Shown: positions 16,481 to 25,565 of the stretch, in pieces
Layout of the letters: each line of letters starts with the position of its first letter
Position numbering within the stretch: the first letter of the stretch is position 1
Assembly (NCBI GenBank): GCA_964629575.1
Contig: CAZVUM010000001.1
Location: 167,326-231,325, forward strand
Source: JAYPWI01 sp964629575
GTDB lineage: Bacteria; Actinomycetota; Acidimicrobiia; Acidimicrobiales; Poriferisodalaceae
DNA length: 64,000 nucleotides
Direction: 5' to 3'
The notes under the pieces: model-generated
What the model was told of the DNA's origin: nothing
What the model saw: only the letters and a program-made list of their open reading frames with translations
The model's database searches: none
Position numbers and translations under genes: made by a program

Positions 16481-19400
16481 GCTTCGCCAATCCCGCGGCG
16501 TTGTGGCTGCTCGGCCTCCTCGTGCCGGTGGTGGCCGTGCATGTCCTTCGCCCCCGACGCCAGCGCGTGGAGGTCAGCTCGACCTTTCTGTGGGACCAGA
16601 TCGCCGAGCCGGTCGCCGCGTCCTCGCCGTGGCAGCGTCTGCGGCCCAGTTGGCTGCTCCTGGCGCAGCTCCTCGCGGTGGCCCTTCTCGCGTTGATCCT
16701 GGCTCGACCCTCAACGTCGACCACCGAGCCGCTGGCTGATCACACCGTCTTCATCATCGATGCCAGCGGTTCGATGGAGGCACTCGAGGGGTCGGGTGAT
16801 CGGCTCGATCTGGCCGTCGAACGCATCCTCGCCGTGCGGAGCGAACTCCCCGATGGCGGGCGGGCCAGTCTCGTCGTGGCAGGCCGACCGAGTCGGGTAC
16901 TCCTGACGCGGAGCACTGACGTCGGCGAGTTGCGCAACGCCCTCGGCGCGGTCCGGGCCATGTCGGGGACGCCCGACTTCGGGGCCGCGTTCAGCCTCGC
17001 CGAGAGCCTCGAAGCGCCCGGCGAACCGATCGGCTTCGTCCTCGTGAGCGACGGCGGTGTCGCCGTTCAGGATCGTTCGGCGATCCCCGCGGGGACCCGC
17101 TACGAACGGATCGGAACCGACGTTCCGAATCGTGCGGTCACCCAGCTGTCCGTCGTCCCGGCCGAGCGCGGACTGTCGGTCACCGTGACCGCCCGCCATC
17201 TGGCTGGTCCCGCTGCGACGCAGACCCTTCGGATCGACGTCGACGGTCGCACCGTCGACGAGCTCGAGGTCTCGCTCGAACGCGGCCGATCGCAGACGTT
17301 CGAGATCCTGGCTCCGCCCGGTGACCTGGTCACGGCACGACTCGACGGTGGAGACGCCTTGATGTCGGACGATGTGCGCTCGAGCGCGGTGTCCCAGCGT
17401 CGCGACCTCGTCGTGTTCCACGGCGGCGCCCGTTCGACCTACGTGGGGGCGGCGCTTTTGGCCCTACCCGGGGTGCGGGTCGTGGACGACCCGTCGGATC
17501 CACTCATCGACGTTGCCGTGGTCGAGGGCGCTGGCGGTGCCGGACCCGAGGTTCCGACGCTCGCCTTCGGCCTGCCCGGCGGTCTCCACGACGTTGCGGT
17601 GCTGGGAAGTGTCGAGAACCCGGTCATCGCGCTCGTGCGGAACGACGATCCGCTGCTGGCCGGTCTCGACTTGAGTGAGGTCGTTGTCGGGAGAGCGCAG
17701 GTCCTCGACCCGGGTGTCGGTGAAGTGCTCGTTGCGGCGGAGGGGGCGCCGCTCCTGGTGCGAACCCGTTCGAGCGACGGCGCGGACGGGCTGTACTTCG
17801 CGCTGGCAGCGGGTGACAGCACGCTTCCCCTGTTTGCGCAGTTCCCCGTGCTGATCGACCGGGCTCTGACCGAGCTGGCGGGGGCCATCGTGCCGCCAGC
17901 CGAGCTCGAGAGCGGATCGACTGTGTCGTTCGACTCGGCCGTCGACGCGACGGTGACGACTCCCTCCGGGGCCTCGCTCGACGTCCCGGCGCGGACGCCG
18001 AGGCCGGTAGTGGATGAGCTCGGAATCTGGGAGATCCGGCAGGCGGGCCGACGTCCTCACCTCGTGTCCGTTGTGCAGCCTCTGGCGGAGTCGGCGACGA
18101 CGCCTGAGCCCAGCTTGCCGATCGAGATCCTCGCCGCCACTGACGCCGAGGTGCGGGTGGGCGAGCGCGACCTGTGGCGCTGGTTCGGGCTCGCTCTCGG
18201 CGCGGTGCTCCTGCTCGAGTGGGCTCTCGCCCGCAGGCAGATCGGCGTTCCTCGTCGGCAGTGGCGAGTCGCGCAGCTCTTCCGCCTCGCGGTTGCTTGC
18301 CTGTTGGTGCTGGCTCTCGTCGAGGTGTCGTGGACGCGGGCCGGCAACGACGTCGCGACGGTGTTCGTCGTCGACGAGTCGGAGTCCCTCGGGCGCCAGG
18401 GGCGGCGCGCTGCCTCGGACTGGATTCGCCAGGCGCTCGCCTCGACACCTTCGGATGGCCGAGCCGGCGTCGTCGCATTCGGCGCCCGCGGCCGCATCGA
18501 GTCAGTGGTTCAGAGCGACCCGACCTTCGGTGGCGTCAGCGTGGCCGTCGACCGGTCGGCGACCGATCTCGCCGACGCGCTCAGGCTCGCCGCGGCCATG
18601 AGCCCCACCGACATGCGCCGACGCGTCGTCCTTCTCACCGATGGCCGGGAGACCGAAGGCGATGCGCTCGGTGAGCTGGCCGGTCTTGCCGAACAGGGGA
18701 TCGCCGTCGACACCGTGTTGGTGTCCGCCGATCGTGGGCTGGACGTAGCGGTGGGCGATCTCGACGTTCCGTCACGGGCGGAGGAGGGCGACGACGTCGT
18801 CATCCTCGTCCCGGTGGACGCGCCCACTGCGGTGGCGGCGGAGCTGGTGTTGTTCCGCAACGGAGAGCAGGTGTCGTCCCAGCGCGTCGAGGTGGACGCC
18901 GGCCGCTCGGTCCTGCGGCTCGTCGACTCCGACGCCACAATCGGCCTCGCCCGCTACCGGGTGTCGATTCGCGCGCCGGGTGATCTCGTGGCGGAGAACG
19001 ACACGGCGACGGCTGCGGTCGCGGTCACCGGACCCAGCTCGACCCTGGTGATCGAAGGGCGCCGCGGTGACGCCGAGGCCCTCGTTGCGGCGCTGCGTTC
19101 CACTGGGATGGCTGTGCAAACGACGGGCGTCGACGAGATGCCGTCCCTCGAGGAGGCGTCGGTCTATGAGGCGGTGGTCCTCGTCGACGTCGATCGGCGC
19201 GCTCTGGCCGACGAGCATGTGGCGATGCTCGGTTCGGTAGTGCGCGATCTCGGACGCGGTCTGGTCGTCATCGGCGGCGATCAGTCGTTCGGCCTCGGCG
19301 GATACCTGGGATCGGACCTCGAGGAGCTTCTCCCCGTCGTGGCCGAGATCACCGACCCACGGCGCCGTCAGACGGTTGCTGAGGTGCTCGCGATCGACAC

Positions 19401-20997
19401 CAGCGGTTCGATGGGAGCGTGCCACTGTCGGGAGGGCCAGCTGGGCGGGTTTCCGGCGAGCCAGATCGATGGCGGCGTCAACAAGACCGACATCTCGCGC
19501 TCCGCTGCGACTCGCGCCATCGCTGCGCTCAGTTCCCAAGACGAGATCGGCGTCCTGGCCTTCGACGCGACGACGCGGTGGTTGCTCGATCTCCAGGCGG
19601 TGCCCGGCACCGATGCGATCGACGCGGCGCTCGGACGTCTCACACCCGAGGGCGGCACGTTCATCGAAGACGTGCTTGCGACGTCGGCCGCCGCCCTGCG
19701 CGAGAGCAGCGCGAGCCTCAAACACGTGGTCGTGTTCAGCGATGGCTTCACCGACCCGGGTGACATCGAGGCCATGGCGACCGAAGCGGCCGAGCTCGCG
19801 GCCGAGGGCATCACTGTGTCGGTGATCGCCACCGGCGAGGGGTCGGCTCGCGAGCTCGCTGCCATCGCACGTGCGGGTGGTGGTCGCTTCTACCCCGGCC
19901 GGAACCTCCAGGCGATTCCGGAGATTCTGGTGGAGGAGACGATCATCGCGTCGCGGGAGCTGGTCAACGAGGGCGACTTCGTTCCTGTCGTGACAGGAAT
20001 CGACGCCTCGACGCAGAACCTGACGGCGGCTCCGAGCCTCCAGGGGTTCGTCGGGGTCTCCGAGAAGCCCGGCGCCCGCACATTGCTGCGCATCGGGCCC
20101 GAGCAGGATCCGCTGTTGGCGACGTGGCGAACCGGACTGGGAACCGTGAGCGCGTGGTCGAGTGACGCCGGGACCCGCTGGACGACCCAGTGGCCGAGCT
20201 GGGACGGGTACGCCACGTTCTGGGCGTCGGTGGTGCGCGAGACGTTCCCCGACGCGTCGGGTGACGCAGGGGTGTCGGCTCTGGTGAGTGACGGGCGCTT
20301 GCGTATCGAGTTCGATGTTGCGGAGGTACCAACCGGCGCCGTCACGGCGGTCGCTCGGATCGGCCGCCCCGACGGCACGGCCGATGAGTTCGTCCTCGAT
20401 CGAGTCGGGGCAGAACGCTTCGCCGCGGAGGTCGCCGCCGACGATGCGGGCGTCTACGCGGTTGGGGTGAGCCTGCACGCCGACGGCGAGCCGACAGCGA
20501 CAGCGGTCACCACCGCAAATCGCTCGTACAGCGACGAGTTTCGCCCGGGAGAGCCCCGAGAGCAGCTGCTGCGCGAGCTGAGCGCAGCGACCGGTGGCCG
20601 GCTGGGCCCGGCGCCCGAGAACGCATTCGACGCGGCTGGCCTCACAGCCGGACGGCGAGTGACTGAGCTCACGTCGTGGCTCCTGGCTTTCGCGCTGGCG
20701 GCGCTCCTTGTGGCCATCGCCGTCAGCCGGCTGAGCTTTCGGGGCACGCTTCCGACGGCCGCGGTCGCGACCCGGTCGCGGGAGTTGTTCGACCGAATGA
20801 AGGCGGCGGCCCCGATGGAGGAGACCCGTTCGAGGAGCGGGCCCGACTCGCCATCGGTCACAACCCGGATCGAGAGCCATGCCGGCGAGCGTCGCGGTGG
20901 CGAGGAAGCCTCGACGGAGCCGTCATCGGAGCCGGATCAGGCGGCGGCGGAGGACTCCACGCTCGGGCGGCTCCTGGACCGCAAGCGGCGGGGCTGA
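16477..20997 (+). CDS. giant membrane protein with three VWA domains and an amidotransferase-like segment (BatA-like fusion)
   Basis: The 1506-residue product starts at the GTG overlapping the DUF58 stop. Its N-terminus is BatA-like: FANPAALWLLGLLVPVVAVH, a second span (~58-80), then VWA 1 with DASGSM at ~95. Two more spans lie near 566-590 and 601-620. VWA 2 follows with a degenerate DESESL (~632). Then comes a class I amidotransferase-like segment, LVVIGGDQSFGLGGY (~928), and VWA 3 with intact DTSGSM (~973). A last span (~1399-1420) precedes a charged tail. It looks like two normally separate proteins joined head to tail. It closes the operon and probably forms the extracellular metal-dependent adhesion part of the system. 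Confidence 0.9.
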   Translation: MSFANPAALWLLGLLVPVVAVHVLRPRRQRVEVSSTFLWDQIAEPVAASSPWQRLRPSWLLLAQLLAVALLALILARPSTSTTEPLADHTVFIIDASGSMEALEGSGDRLDLAVERILAVRSELPDGGRASLVVAGRPSRVLLTRSTDVGELRNALGAVRAMSGTPDFGAAFSLAESLEAPGEPIGFVLVSDGGVAVQDRSAIPAGTRYERIGTDVPNRAVTQLSVVPAERGLSVTVTARHLAGPAATQTLRIDVDGRTVDELEVSLERGRSQTFEILAPPGDLVTARLDGGDALMSDDVRSSAVSQRRDLVVFHGGARSTYVGAALLALPGVRVVDDPSDPLIDVAVVEGAGGAGPEVPTLAFGLPGGLHDVAVLGSVENPVIALVRNDDPLLAGLDLSEVVVGRAQVLDPGVGEVLVAAEGAPLLVRTRSSDGADGLYFALAAGDSTLPLFAQFPVLIDRALTELAGAIVPPAELESGSTVSFDSAVDATVTTPSGASLDVPARTPRPVVDELGIWEIRQAGRRPHLVSVVQPLAESATTPEPSLPIEILAATDAEVRVGERDLWRWFGLALGAVLLLEWALARRQIGVPRRQWRVAQLFRLAVACLLVLALVEVSWTRAGNDVATVFVVDESESLGRQGRRAASDWIRQALASTPSDGRAGVVAFGARGRIESVVQSDPTFGGVSVAVDRSATDLADALRLAAAMSPTDMRRRVVLLTDGRETEGDALGELAGLAEQGIAVDTVLVSADRGLDVAVGDLDVPSRAEEGDDVVILVPVDAPTAVAAELVLFRNGEQVSSQRVEVDAGRSVLRLVDSDATIGLARYRVSIRAPGDLVAENDTATAAVAVTGPSSTLVIEGRRGDAEALVAALRSTGMAVQTTGVDEMPSLEEASVYEAVVLVDVDRRALADEHVAMLGSVVRDLGRGLVVIGGDQSFGLGGYLGSDLEELLPVVAEITDPRRRQTVAEVLAIDTSGSMGACHCREGQLGGFPASQIDGGVNKTDISRSAATRAIAALSSQDEIGVLAFDATTRWLLDLQAVPGTDAIDAALGRLTPEGGTFIEDVLATSAAALRESSASLKHVVVFSDGFTDPGDIEAMATEAAELAAEGITVSVIATGEGSARELAAIARAGGGRFYPGRNLQAIPEILVEETIIASRELVNEGDFVPVVTGIDASTQNLTAAPSLQGFVGVSEKPGARTLLRIGPEQDPLLATWRTGLGTVSAWSSDAGTRWTTQWPSWDGYATFWASVVRETFPDASGDAGVSALVSDGRLRIEFDVAEVPTGAVTAVARIGRPDGTADEFVLDRVGAERFAAEVAADDAGVYAVGVSLHADGEPTATAVTTANRSYSDEFRPGEPREQLLRELSAATGGRLGPAPENAFDAAGLTAGRRVTELTSWLLAFALAALLVAIAVSRLSFRGTLPTAAVATRSRELFDRMKAAAPMEETRSRSGPDSPSVTTRIESHAGERRGGEEASTEPSSEPDQAAAEDSTLGRLLDRKRRG

Positions 20998-22718
20998 GCC
21001 GCCACCAGGCCGACGGCCATCGCAGCTGCCCCCAGCCACACGAGCCGGATGAATGGCCGCGTCCGCACACGGAGCACCGCCGTGCCGTCGGTCGCGTTGT
21101 GGAGCATCACGACGGTGTCGCCGCGGAGGCGTCCCCAGTGCGCCGCTTCGCTCGCTCGGATCCCCCACTCGGGGTGTACGACGAGTGACGGTTCGAGCTC
21201 GGCCTGGGCGCCGCCGCTCGCGACGGTGATCTGGGCGACCACCGCTGGGCGGCCGGGTTCGCCGCCGACCACCAACGAGTGCAACGTCACCTGCTGGTCG
21301 GCGACCACCACGGTTTCGCCTGGGCTGACGGTGACGAGCTCGTCGTGGCCGGCGACGCTGCCTGCAACGCCGAGGAGCAACACCAGTGCGCCGAGATGGC
21401 AGCAGGTCTGGGCGGCCGGCGATCGCCGAGCGTTCGAGAGCGTGAGCGCCAGACCGAAGGTCGCGGCGGTAGCGAGCGACAGTGTCGCCGATGGGGAGCC
21501 GAGGATTGCCATCACCAGTGCAGTGGCAATTGCGGCGGCGGCGACTCCGGCGGAGATGCGGTGGCGACGCGCCCAGTGCGGAACACCGCCTACGAGGATG
21601 GCTCCGGCGACAGCGATCGGTCCGAGCAGCTGGGTGTAGAAGCGGCCAGTCGTGACGGCGCGTTCGCCGTCGATGGCTCTACCGAGCAGCGGGGCGATGG
21701 TGCCCACAGTCACCACCACCGCGCCGAAGAGGAAGATGTCGACGGGCACAGAGCGCCGGCGCGGCATCGCACCGTCCGGCGATTGGGTCGGTTCGGCAGC
21801 CGACACGATCAGCGCGGCTGCAGCGACGGCAGCAACGCCGAGAAGTCCCCACGCCACTCCTCGTTGTTCGGCGAAGTTGTGCACCGAGAGTTGGAGACCG
21901 GCACGGTTGATTGCGCCGAAGCCCAGGACCGCCACGAACGGCATCGCGCCCATCGCGACGGTTCGGCGAGTCGGCGCGCCGGCACCGATGGCGTGGATGG
22001 CGGCGATGACGAGAAGCCACGGAACCAGACCGGCGTTCTCGATCGGATCCCAGGCCCAGAAACCACCCCAGCCGAGTTCTGTGTAGGCCCATCGGGCGCC
22101 CGCGAGGAGCGCCACGGTCATCACGGAGCCGGAGGCCACGAGCCACCGCTGCAACGAGGCTGGGTCGCTGGCCCGTAGGGCACGGCACCAGGCGACTGCA
22201 GTCATGGCCGAGCCGACGTAGAGGAGCGGGGGGTGATACGCCATCGCTCCATGGCGCAGAACAGGCGTGAGGCCGGCGCCAGACAGTGCCGGGATGCCCG
22301 AGCGCTCGAACGGATCGGCCAGCGTGAGCAAGACGAGTGCCGAGCCCAAAGCGATCGTGGCCGCGCTGGCGAGCACGAGGCGGTCTCGTCGTTCGCCGTT
22401 GCGGCGGCCGAGTGCAAGCCCCACGACGGCGAGGGTCGACCAGAGCAGAAGCGAGCCGTGCGAGCCGCCCCACAGCGCCGCGATCTTCTCCACGAGTGGT
22501 GCCTCGCGGCGGCTCGTGGCCGCGACGTACGTCACCTCGAACCGGCTATCGATCAGTAGGTGGGTGAGCCGGAGCGTCGCCGCAACGAGCGCGACAGCTG
22601 ACAGGTCGAGGGCGCGCCCAGCCCATCGTCGGTCGACGTCGCGTCCCCACATCGACGCTGTGAGGGCAGTCGCAGCCGCAGCAGCCGCCACGACGAGGAG
22701 CACCCACCCGAGAGACAT
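20937..22718 (-). CDS. ccmF: CcmF/NrfE-type heme lyase (cytochrome c biogenesis)
   Basis: A 593-residue protein with about 13-15 membrane spans and the hallmark tryptophan-rich heme-handling motif WGGFWAWDPIENA (~217-229). A preceding HPP (MAYHPPLLYVG) and an early WGGSHGSLLLW motif also fit. CcmF joins heme to apocytochrome c on the outer face of the membrane. It is slightly short for the family, and no other ccm gene is visible within the window. The 3' end overlaps the end of the convergent giant VWA gene by 61 bases. ATG at 22718 is taken; GTG three bases upstream is equivalent. Confidence 0.9.
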   Translation of the reverse strand: MSLGWVLLVVAAAAAATALTASMWGRDVDRRWAGRALDLSAVALVAATLRLTHLLIDSRFEVTYVAATSRREAPLVEKIAALWGGSHGSLLLWSTLAVVGLALGRRNGERRDRLVLASAATIALGSALVLLTLADPFERSGIPALSGAGLTPVLRHGAMAYHPPLLYVGSAMTAVAWCRALRASDPASLQRWLVASGSVMTVALLAGARWAYTELGWGGFWAWDPIENAGLVPWLLVIAAIHAIGAGAPTRRTVAMGAMPFVAVLGFGAINRAGLQLSVHNFAEQRGVAWGLLGVAAVAAAALIVSAAEPTQSPDGAMPRRRSVPVDIFLFGAVVVTVGTIAPLLGRAIDGERAVTTGRFYTQLLGPIAVAGAILVGGVPHWARRHRISAGVAAAAIATALVMAILGSPSATLSLATAATFGLALTLSNARRSPAAQTCCHLGALVLLLGVAGSVAGHDELVTVSPGETVVVADQQVTLHSLVVGGEPGRPAVVAQITVASGGAQAELEPSLVVHPEWGIRASEAAHWGRLRGDTVVMLHNATDGTAVLRVRTRPFIRLVWLGAAAMAVGLVAAQPRRLRSRSRPSVESSAAA

Positions 22719-22815
22719 CACCGCACGCTAGGACGCGCGGCGGCCGGCGGAGTTGCTCTGCCGTCCCTGAGGGCGTGATTGAATCGAGCAGCGCACGACG
22801 TCGCCCGGAGGACTC

Positions 22816-23766
22816 ATGGACACGTACAGAGGCGGACTCGCCGTGGTGACCGGCGGCGGCACCGGGATGGGACGCGAGCTGGTGCGACAGCTCGCCGCGG
22901 CCGGCTCCGACGTGGCGATGTGCGATGTCAGCGCGGACAACATGGCCGAGACAGCGCGGCTCGTCGCAGAGGACGGAAGCGGCACCACCATCTCGCAACA
23001 CATCTGCGACGTCAGTGACGAGGCTCAGGTGGTCGCGTTTCGAGATGCCGTTGCCGCCCAGCACGACACCGACACGATCACGGTGCTCTTCAACAATGCG
23101 GGAATCGGTGGCGCGGGGAGCTTCGTCGACGACGATCGGGCGGCCTGGGAGAGGACGTTCGATGTCTGCTGGGGCGGCGTCTATCTGTGCGCCCGAGCCT
23201 TCATGCCGATGCTGGTGCGCTCAAGCGACGGTGCCCTGGTCAACACCAGCAGTGTCAACGGATTCTGGGCGTCGGTCGGGCCGGACCGTCCGCACACGTC
23301 CTACGCCGCCTCGAAGTTCGCCGTGAAGGGCTTCACCGAAGCGTTGATCGCCGACTTCCGGGTCAACGCGCCCCACCTCTCGGCCCATGTGGTGATGCCG
23401 GGCCACATCGGCACGTCGATCGCGCTCAACAGCTCGACCCTCCACGGTGGCGTCGACGTCACCCAGGTCCGCAAACAGTTGGCCGCGCGGGGTCTCCCGG
23501 CCGACCAGATGAGCGACGAGGACATCGAAGCCGCGATGGTCGCGATGGGGGAGCAGTTCCGCGACAACGCACCCACCTCAGCGGCACAGGCGGCGACGAT
23601 CATCCTCGACGCCGTGCTGGACGGCCAGTGGCGCATCCTGGTCGGCGAGGATGCTCACCGACTCGACGACCTCGTGCGTGATGATCCTTGGGACGCCTAC
23701 GAGCCCGAGTACATGGACAAGATCCTCGAGCGCGGCATCTTCGAGGCATTCCCCGGTCGCTCCTGA
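22816..23766 (+). CDS. short-chain dehydrogenase/reductase (SDR)
   Basis: A 316-residue classical SDR: NAD(P)-binding VVTGGGTGMGRELVRQLA, NNAG at ~93, catalytic Ser in NTSSVNGFW and the Tyr-x3-Lys pair in TSYAASKFAVKGFTEAL. The substrate is unknown; the C-terminal extension (~270-316) is common in actinobacterial SDRs acting on hydrophobic alcohols. A good GGAGGA site precedes the ATG. It is a single-gene unit followed by tRNA-Gly, divergent from the CcmF gene. Confidence 0.93.
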   Translation: MDTYRGGLAVVTGGGTGMGRELVRQLAAAGSDVAMCDVSADNMAETARLVAEDGSGTTISQHICDVSDEAQVVAFRDAVAAQHDTDTITVLFNNAGIGGAGSFVDDDRAAWERTFDVCWGGVYLCARAFMPMLVRSSDGALVNTSSVNGFWASVGPDRPHTSYAASKFAVKGFTEALIADFRVNAPHLSAHVVMPGHIGTSIALNSSTLHGGVDVTQVRKQLAARGLPADQMSDEDIEAAMVAMGEQFRDNAPTSAAQAATIILDAVLDGQWRILVGEDAHRLDDLVRDDPWDAYEPEYMDKILERGIFEAFPGRS

Positions 23767-25399
23767 AAGCGGCGCGTGTACCCTGACTCTTCGCCCCGCG
23801 GGCGTAGTTCAATGGCAGAACCTCAGCCTTCCAAGCTGATGATGCCGGTTCGATCCCGGTCGCCCGCTCCACACACAACCGCAGGTCAGACCGCATTATT
23901 CGTCGTGCACGCATGTAGCTACCGCACGCACACGGGCCCCGAAAGGCCCAATGTCGGCCGACAGTGGGATTCCGGCCCTCGAAATCGCAGGTACAGCGGC
24001 CACGCATCTCGCGTGGTGGGCGGGCGATTCGGATCGGCCGAAACACAGGTGAAAGTCCGAGCCACCGCGGTTCGGCTGCGACCCCGCCCGTCCCGTCGTG
24101 AGTGAAGAGGTGCGGTGAGGAGTCGGGTTGCAACGATGCCGGCGAGGTCGAAAGCGGTGTTCCGTAGATCGGGTGGGTGGTGTCGAGGTTGCGGCCGGCG
24201 GCAAGGAGTCGGTAGGCGGGATCGATGTCGTCCTGGTTGAGTTCGGTCGCCGCCGCGACGAGAGTCGCGGCGTACCAGCCGTAGAGCCAGCCAACGCGGC
24301 GCCAGGATTCCTCGGCGGGCCACTGCCAGCCGCCGTCTGCCTCGTCGAGCGCTGCCTCGATCTCTTCGACGATGGGGTTGTCGGTGTTGCCGAGAGGTGA
24401 CGAGGCCGAGACGACCATTCGGTCGCCCCACCAGTCGGTCACGTTCTCCTCGGTGAGGTCCGCGTGGCATGCCGGATAGAGAACCAGGATTCTGCCCGTG
24501 AACCCGCCGTCGCGTAGCGGCCCGGTGATGACGCGGCAGTGGCCCGTCAACACCACGACCTCGGGTCCGCGCTCGGCGATCTGTCGGATGGCTTCGGCGT
24601 CAGGTGGGAAGAAGAACCCGGGCTGGTTGGGGACCTCGTCCATCTCCAGCGACATGACCTGCCCCGTGATCCCGTCGGCGAGCCAGGGAACCGATACCTC
24701 GAGAGTGGCGACAGTGTCGGCCTCCGTCACCCACGCCGGCAGAACCCCTGCCTGGTCGGTGTAGAGCGGCCCGAGCACCCAGTCATGTGCCGGAGGCCAG
24801 AATGGTGAGGTGACCTGGGCGGGCAGGAGCGGGGTGCATGTTTGGCGCGACCACTCGACGATCTCATCACCCAGGACAGATGGCCGCGTGTTGATTTCGA
24901 CTATGAGATCGACGTCCACGTCGTCAAGGTCCGCTTCGGACACATCGATCAACTCAACCGAGCCGTCGTCGCTGTGTGCGGCAGCGAAGCCCGTCTCAAA
25001 CGAGGAGACGAACAGGACCGGAGCATGGGTGAGGACGCGGGAGCGATCTCTGATGCCGACCCGGTAGCCGGCGGCCGGACGGTCCAGCAGCGGACATTCG
25101 GCGGTGTCGACCAGGCTGTCGCCGACGGTGACCGACTCGGCATTGAAGGCCGTGTCGAGTGCCCCGAGGAGCCGGCCAGGCATCTCAGGCTGCCCATCTT
25201 CCGTGGCGAGAGTGGTTGACGTCGCCGGGACGCTGGTGGCGGACCGCTGCATCGCTGTTGTGTCAGCGGCAGGCGCCGTGGTGCTTGACCCCTGGATCGG
25301 AGCCGTTGTGTCGCGCGCGCCGTTAATAGGTTCTGACGACGCACACGACACCAACAACGCCGTTGCGCACAGGATGCGGCGGACTACCAACCTTGCCAA
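23600..25399 (-). CDS. periplasmic-binding-protein-like lipoprotein, 3' end uncertain (frame runs through tRNA-Gly)
   Basis: The N-terminus is a lipoprotein signal (RRILCATALLVSC, Cys at the lipobox) with a Ser/Thr-rich linker. A ~380-residue domain follows, with VVVLTGHCRVITGPLRDGG and ILVLYPACHADL, resembling type I periplasmic binding (amino-acid/branched-chain ABC receptor) folds. The start is TTG at 25399. The credible part ends near 24050-24150, after LQPDSSPHLFTHDG. Beyond that the frame is antisense to tRNA-Gly and to the end of the SDR gene, so the last ~150 residues are probably not natural. A lost stop or a frameshift would explain this. No permease or ATPase gene is adjacent. Confidence 0.5.
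   Translation of the reverse strand: MARLVVRRILCATALLVSCASSEPINGARDTTAPIQGSSTTAPAADTTAMQRSATSVPATSTTLATEDGQPEMPGRLLGALDTAFNAESVTVGDSLVDTAECPLLDRPAAGYRVGIRDRSRVLTHAPVLFVSSFETGFAAAHSDDGSVELIDVSEADLDDVDVDLIVEINTRPSVLGDEIVEWSRQTCTPLLPAQVTSPFWPPAHDWVLGPLYTDQAGVLPAWVTEADTVATLEVSVPWLADGITGQVMSLEMDEVPNQPGFFFPPDAEAIRQIAERGPEVVVLTGHCRVITGPLRDGGFTGRILVLYPACHADLTEENVTDWWGDRMVVSASSPLGNTDNPIVEEIEAALDEADGGWQWPAEESWRRVGWLYGWYAATLVAAATELNQDDIDPAYRLLAAGRNLDTTHPIYGTPLSTSPASLQPDSSPHLFTHDGTGGVAAEPRWLGLSPVFRPIRIARPPREMRGRCTCDFEGRNPTVGRHWAFRGPCACGSYMRARRIMRSDLRLCVERATGIEPASSAWKAEVLPLNYARGAKSQGTRAAFRSDRGMPRRCRARGSCPCTRARRRPKDHHARGRRVGEHPRRPGCATGRPARRRG
23798..23868 (+). tRNA. tRNA-Gly (anticodon TCC)
   Basis: Acceptor GCGGGCG pairs with CGCCCGC; the D arm is GTTC-AATGGCA-GAAC; the anticodon stem TCAGC/GCTGA encloses CTTCCAA (anticodon TCC); the T arm is GCCGG-TTCGATC-CCGGT. 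The length of 71 bases is normal for glycine tRNAs. CCA is not encoded. An open frame on the other strand runs straight through it. Confidence 0.95.
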
Positions 25400-25565
25400 G
25401 TTTCGTACGCTCCGTCGGTCGGGGCAATCGAGACATTCGTGGATGGCACCGTGATGGCGCTTCTATGACGACCTTGCGGCGGAAACCACGCGCACCCTTG
25501 ACGCCTTTGCCGTCGAGGTGATGGCGTTCCTTTTCTCGGCGATGCCATTGGGTCGGGAGGGGCGG

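Noticed and set aside
18772..20880. 702-codon minus-strand frame opposite the triple-VWA gene
   Set aside because: Arg/Asp/His-rich shadow of a well-supported gene; no motif or signal peptide.
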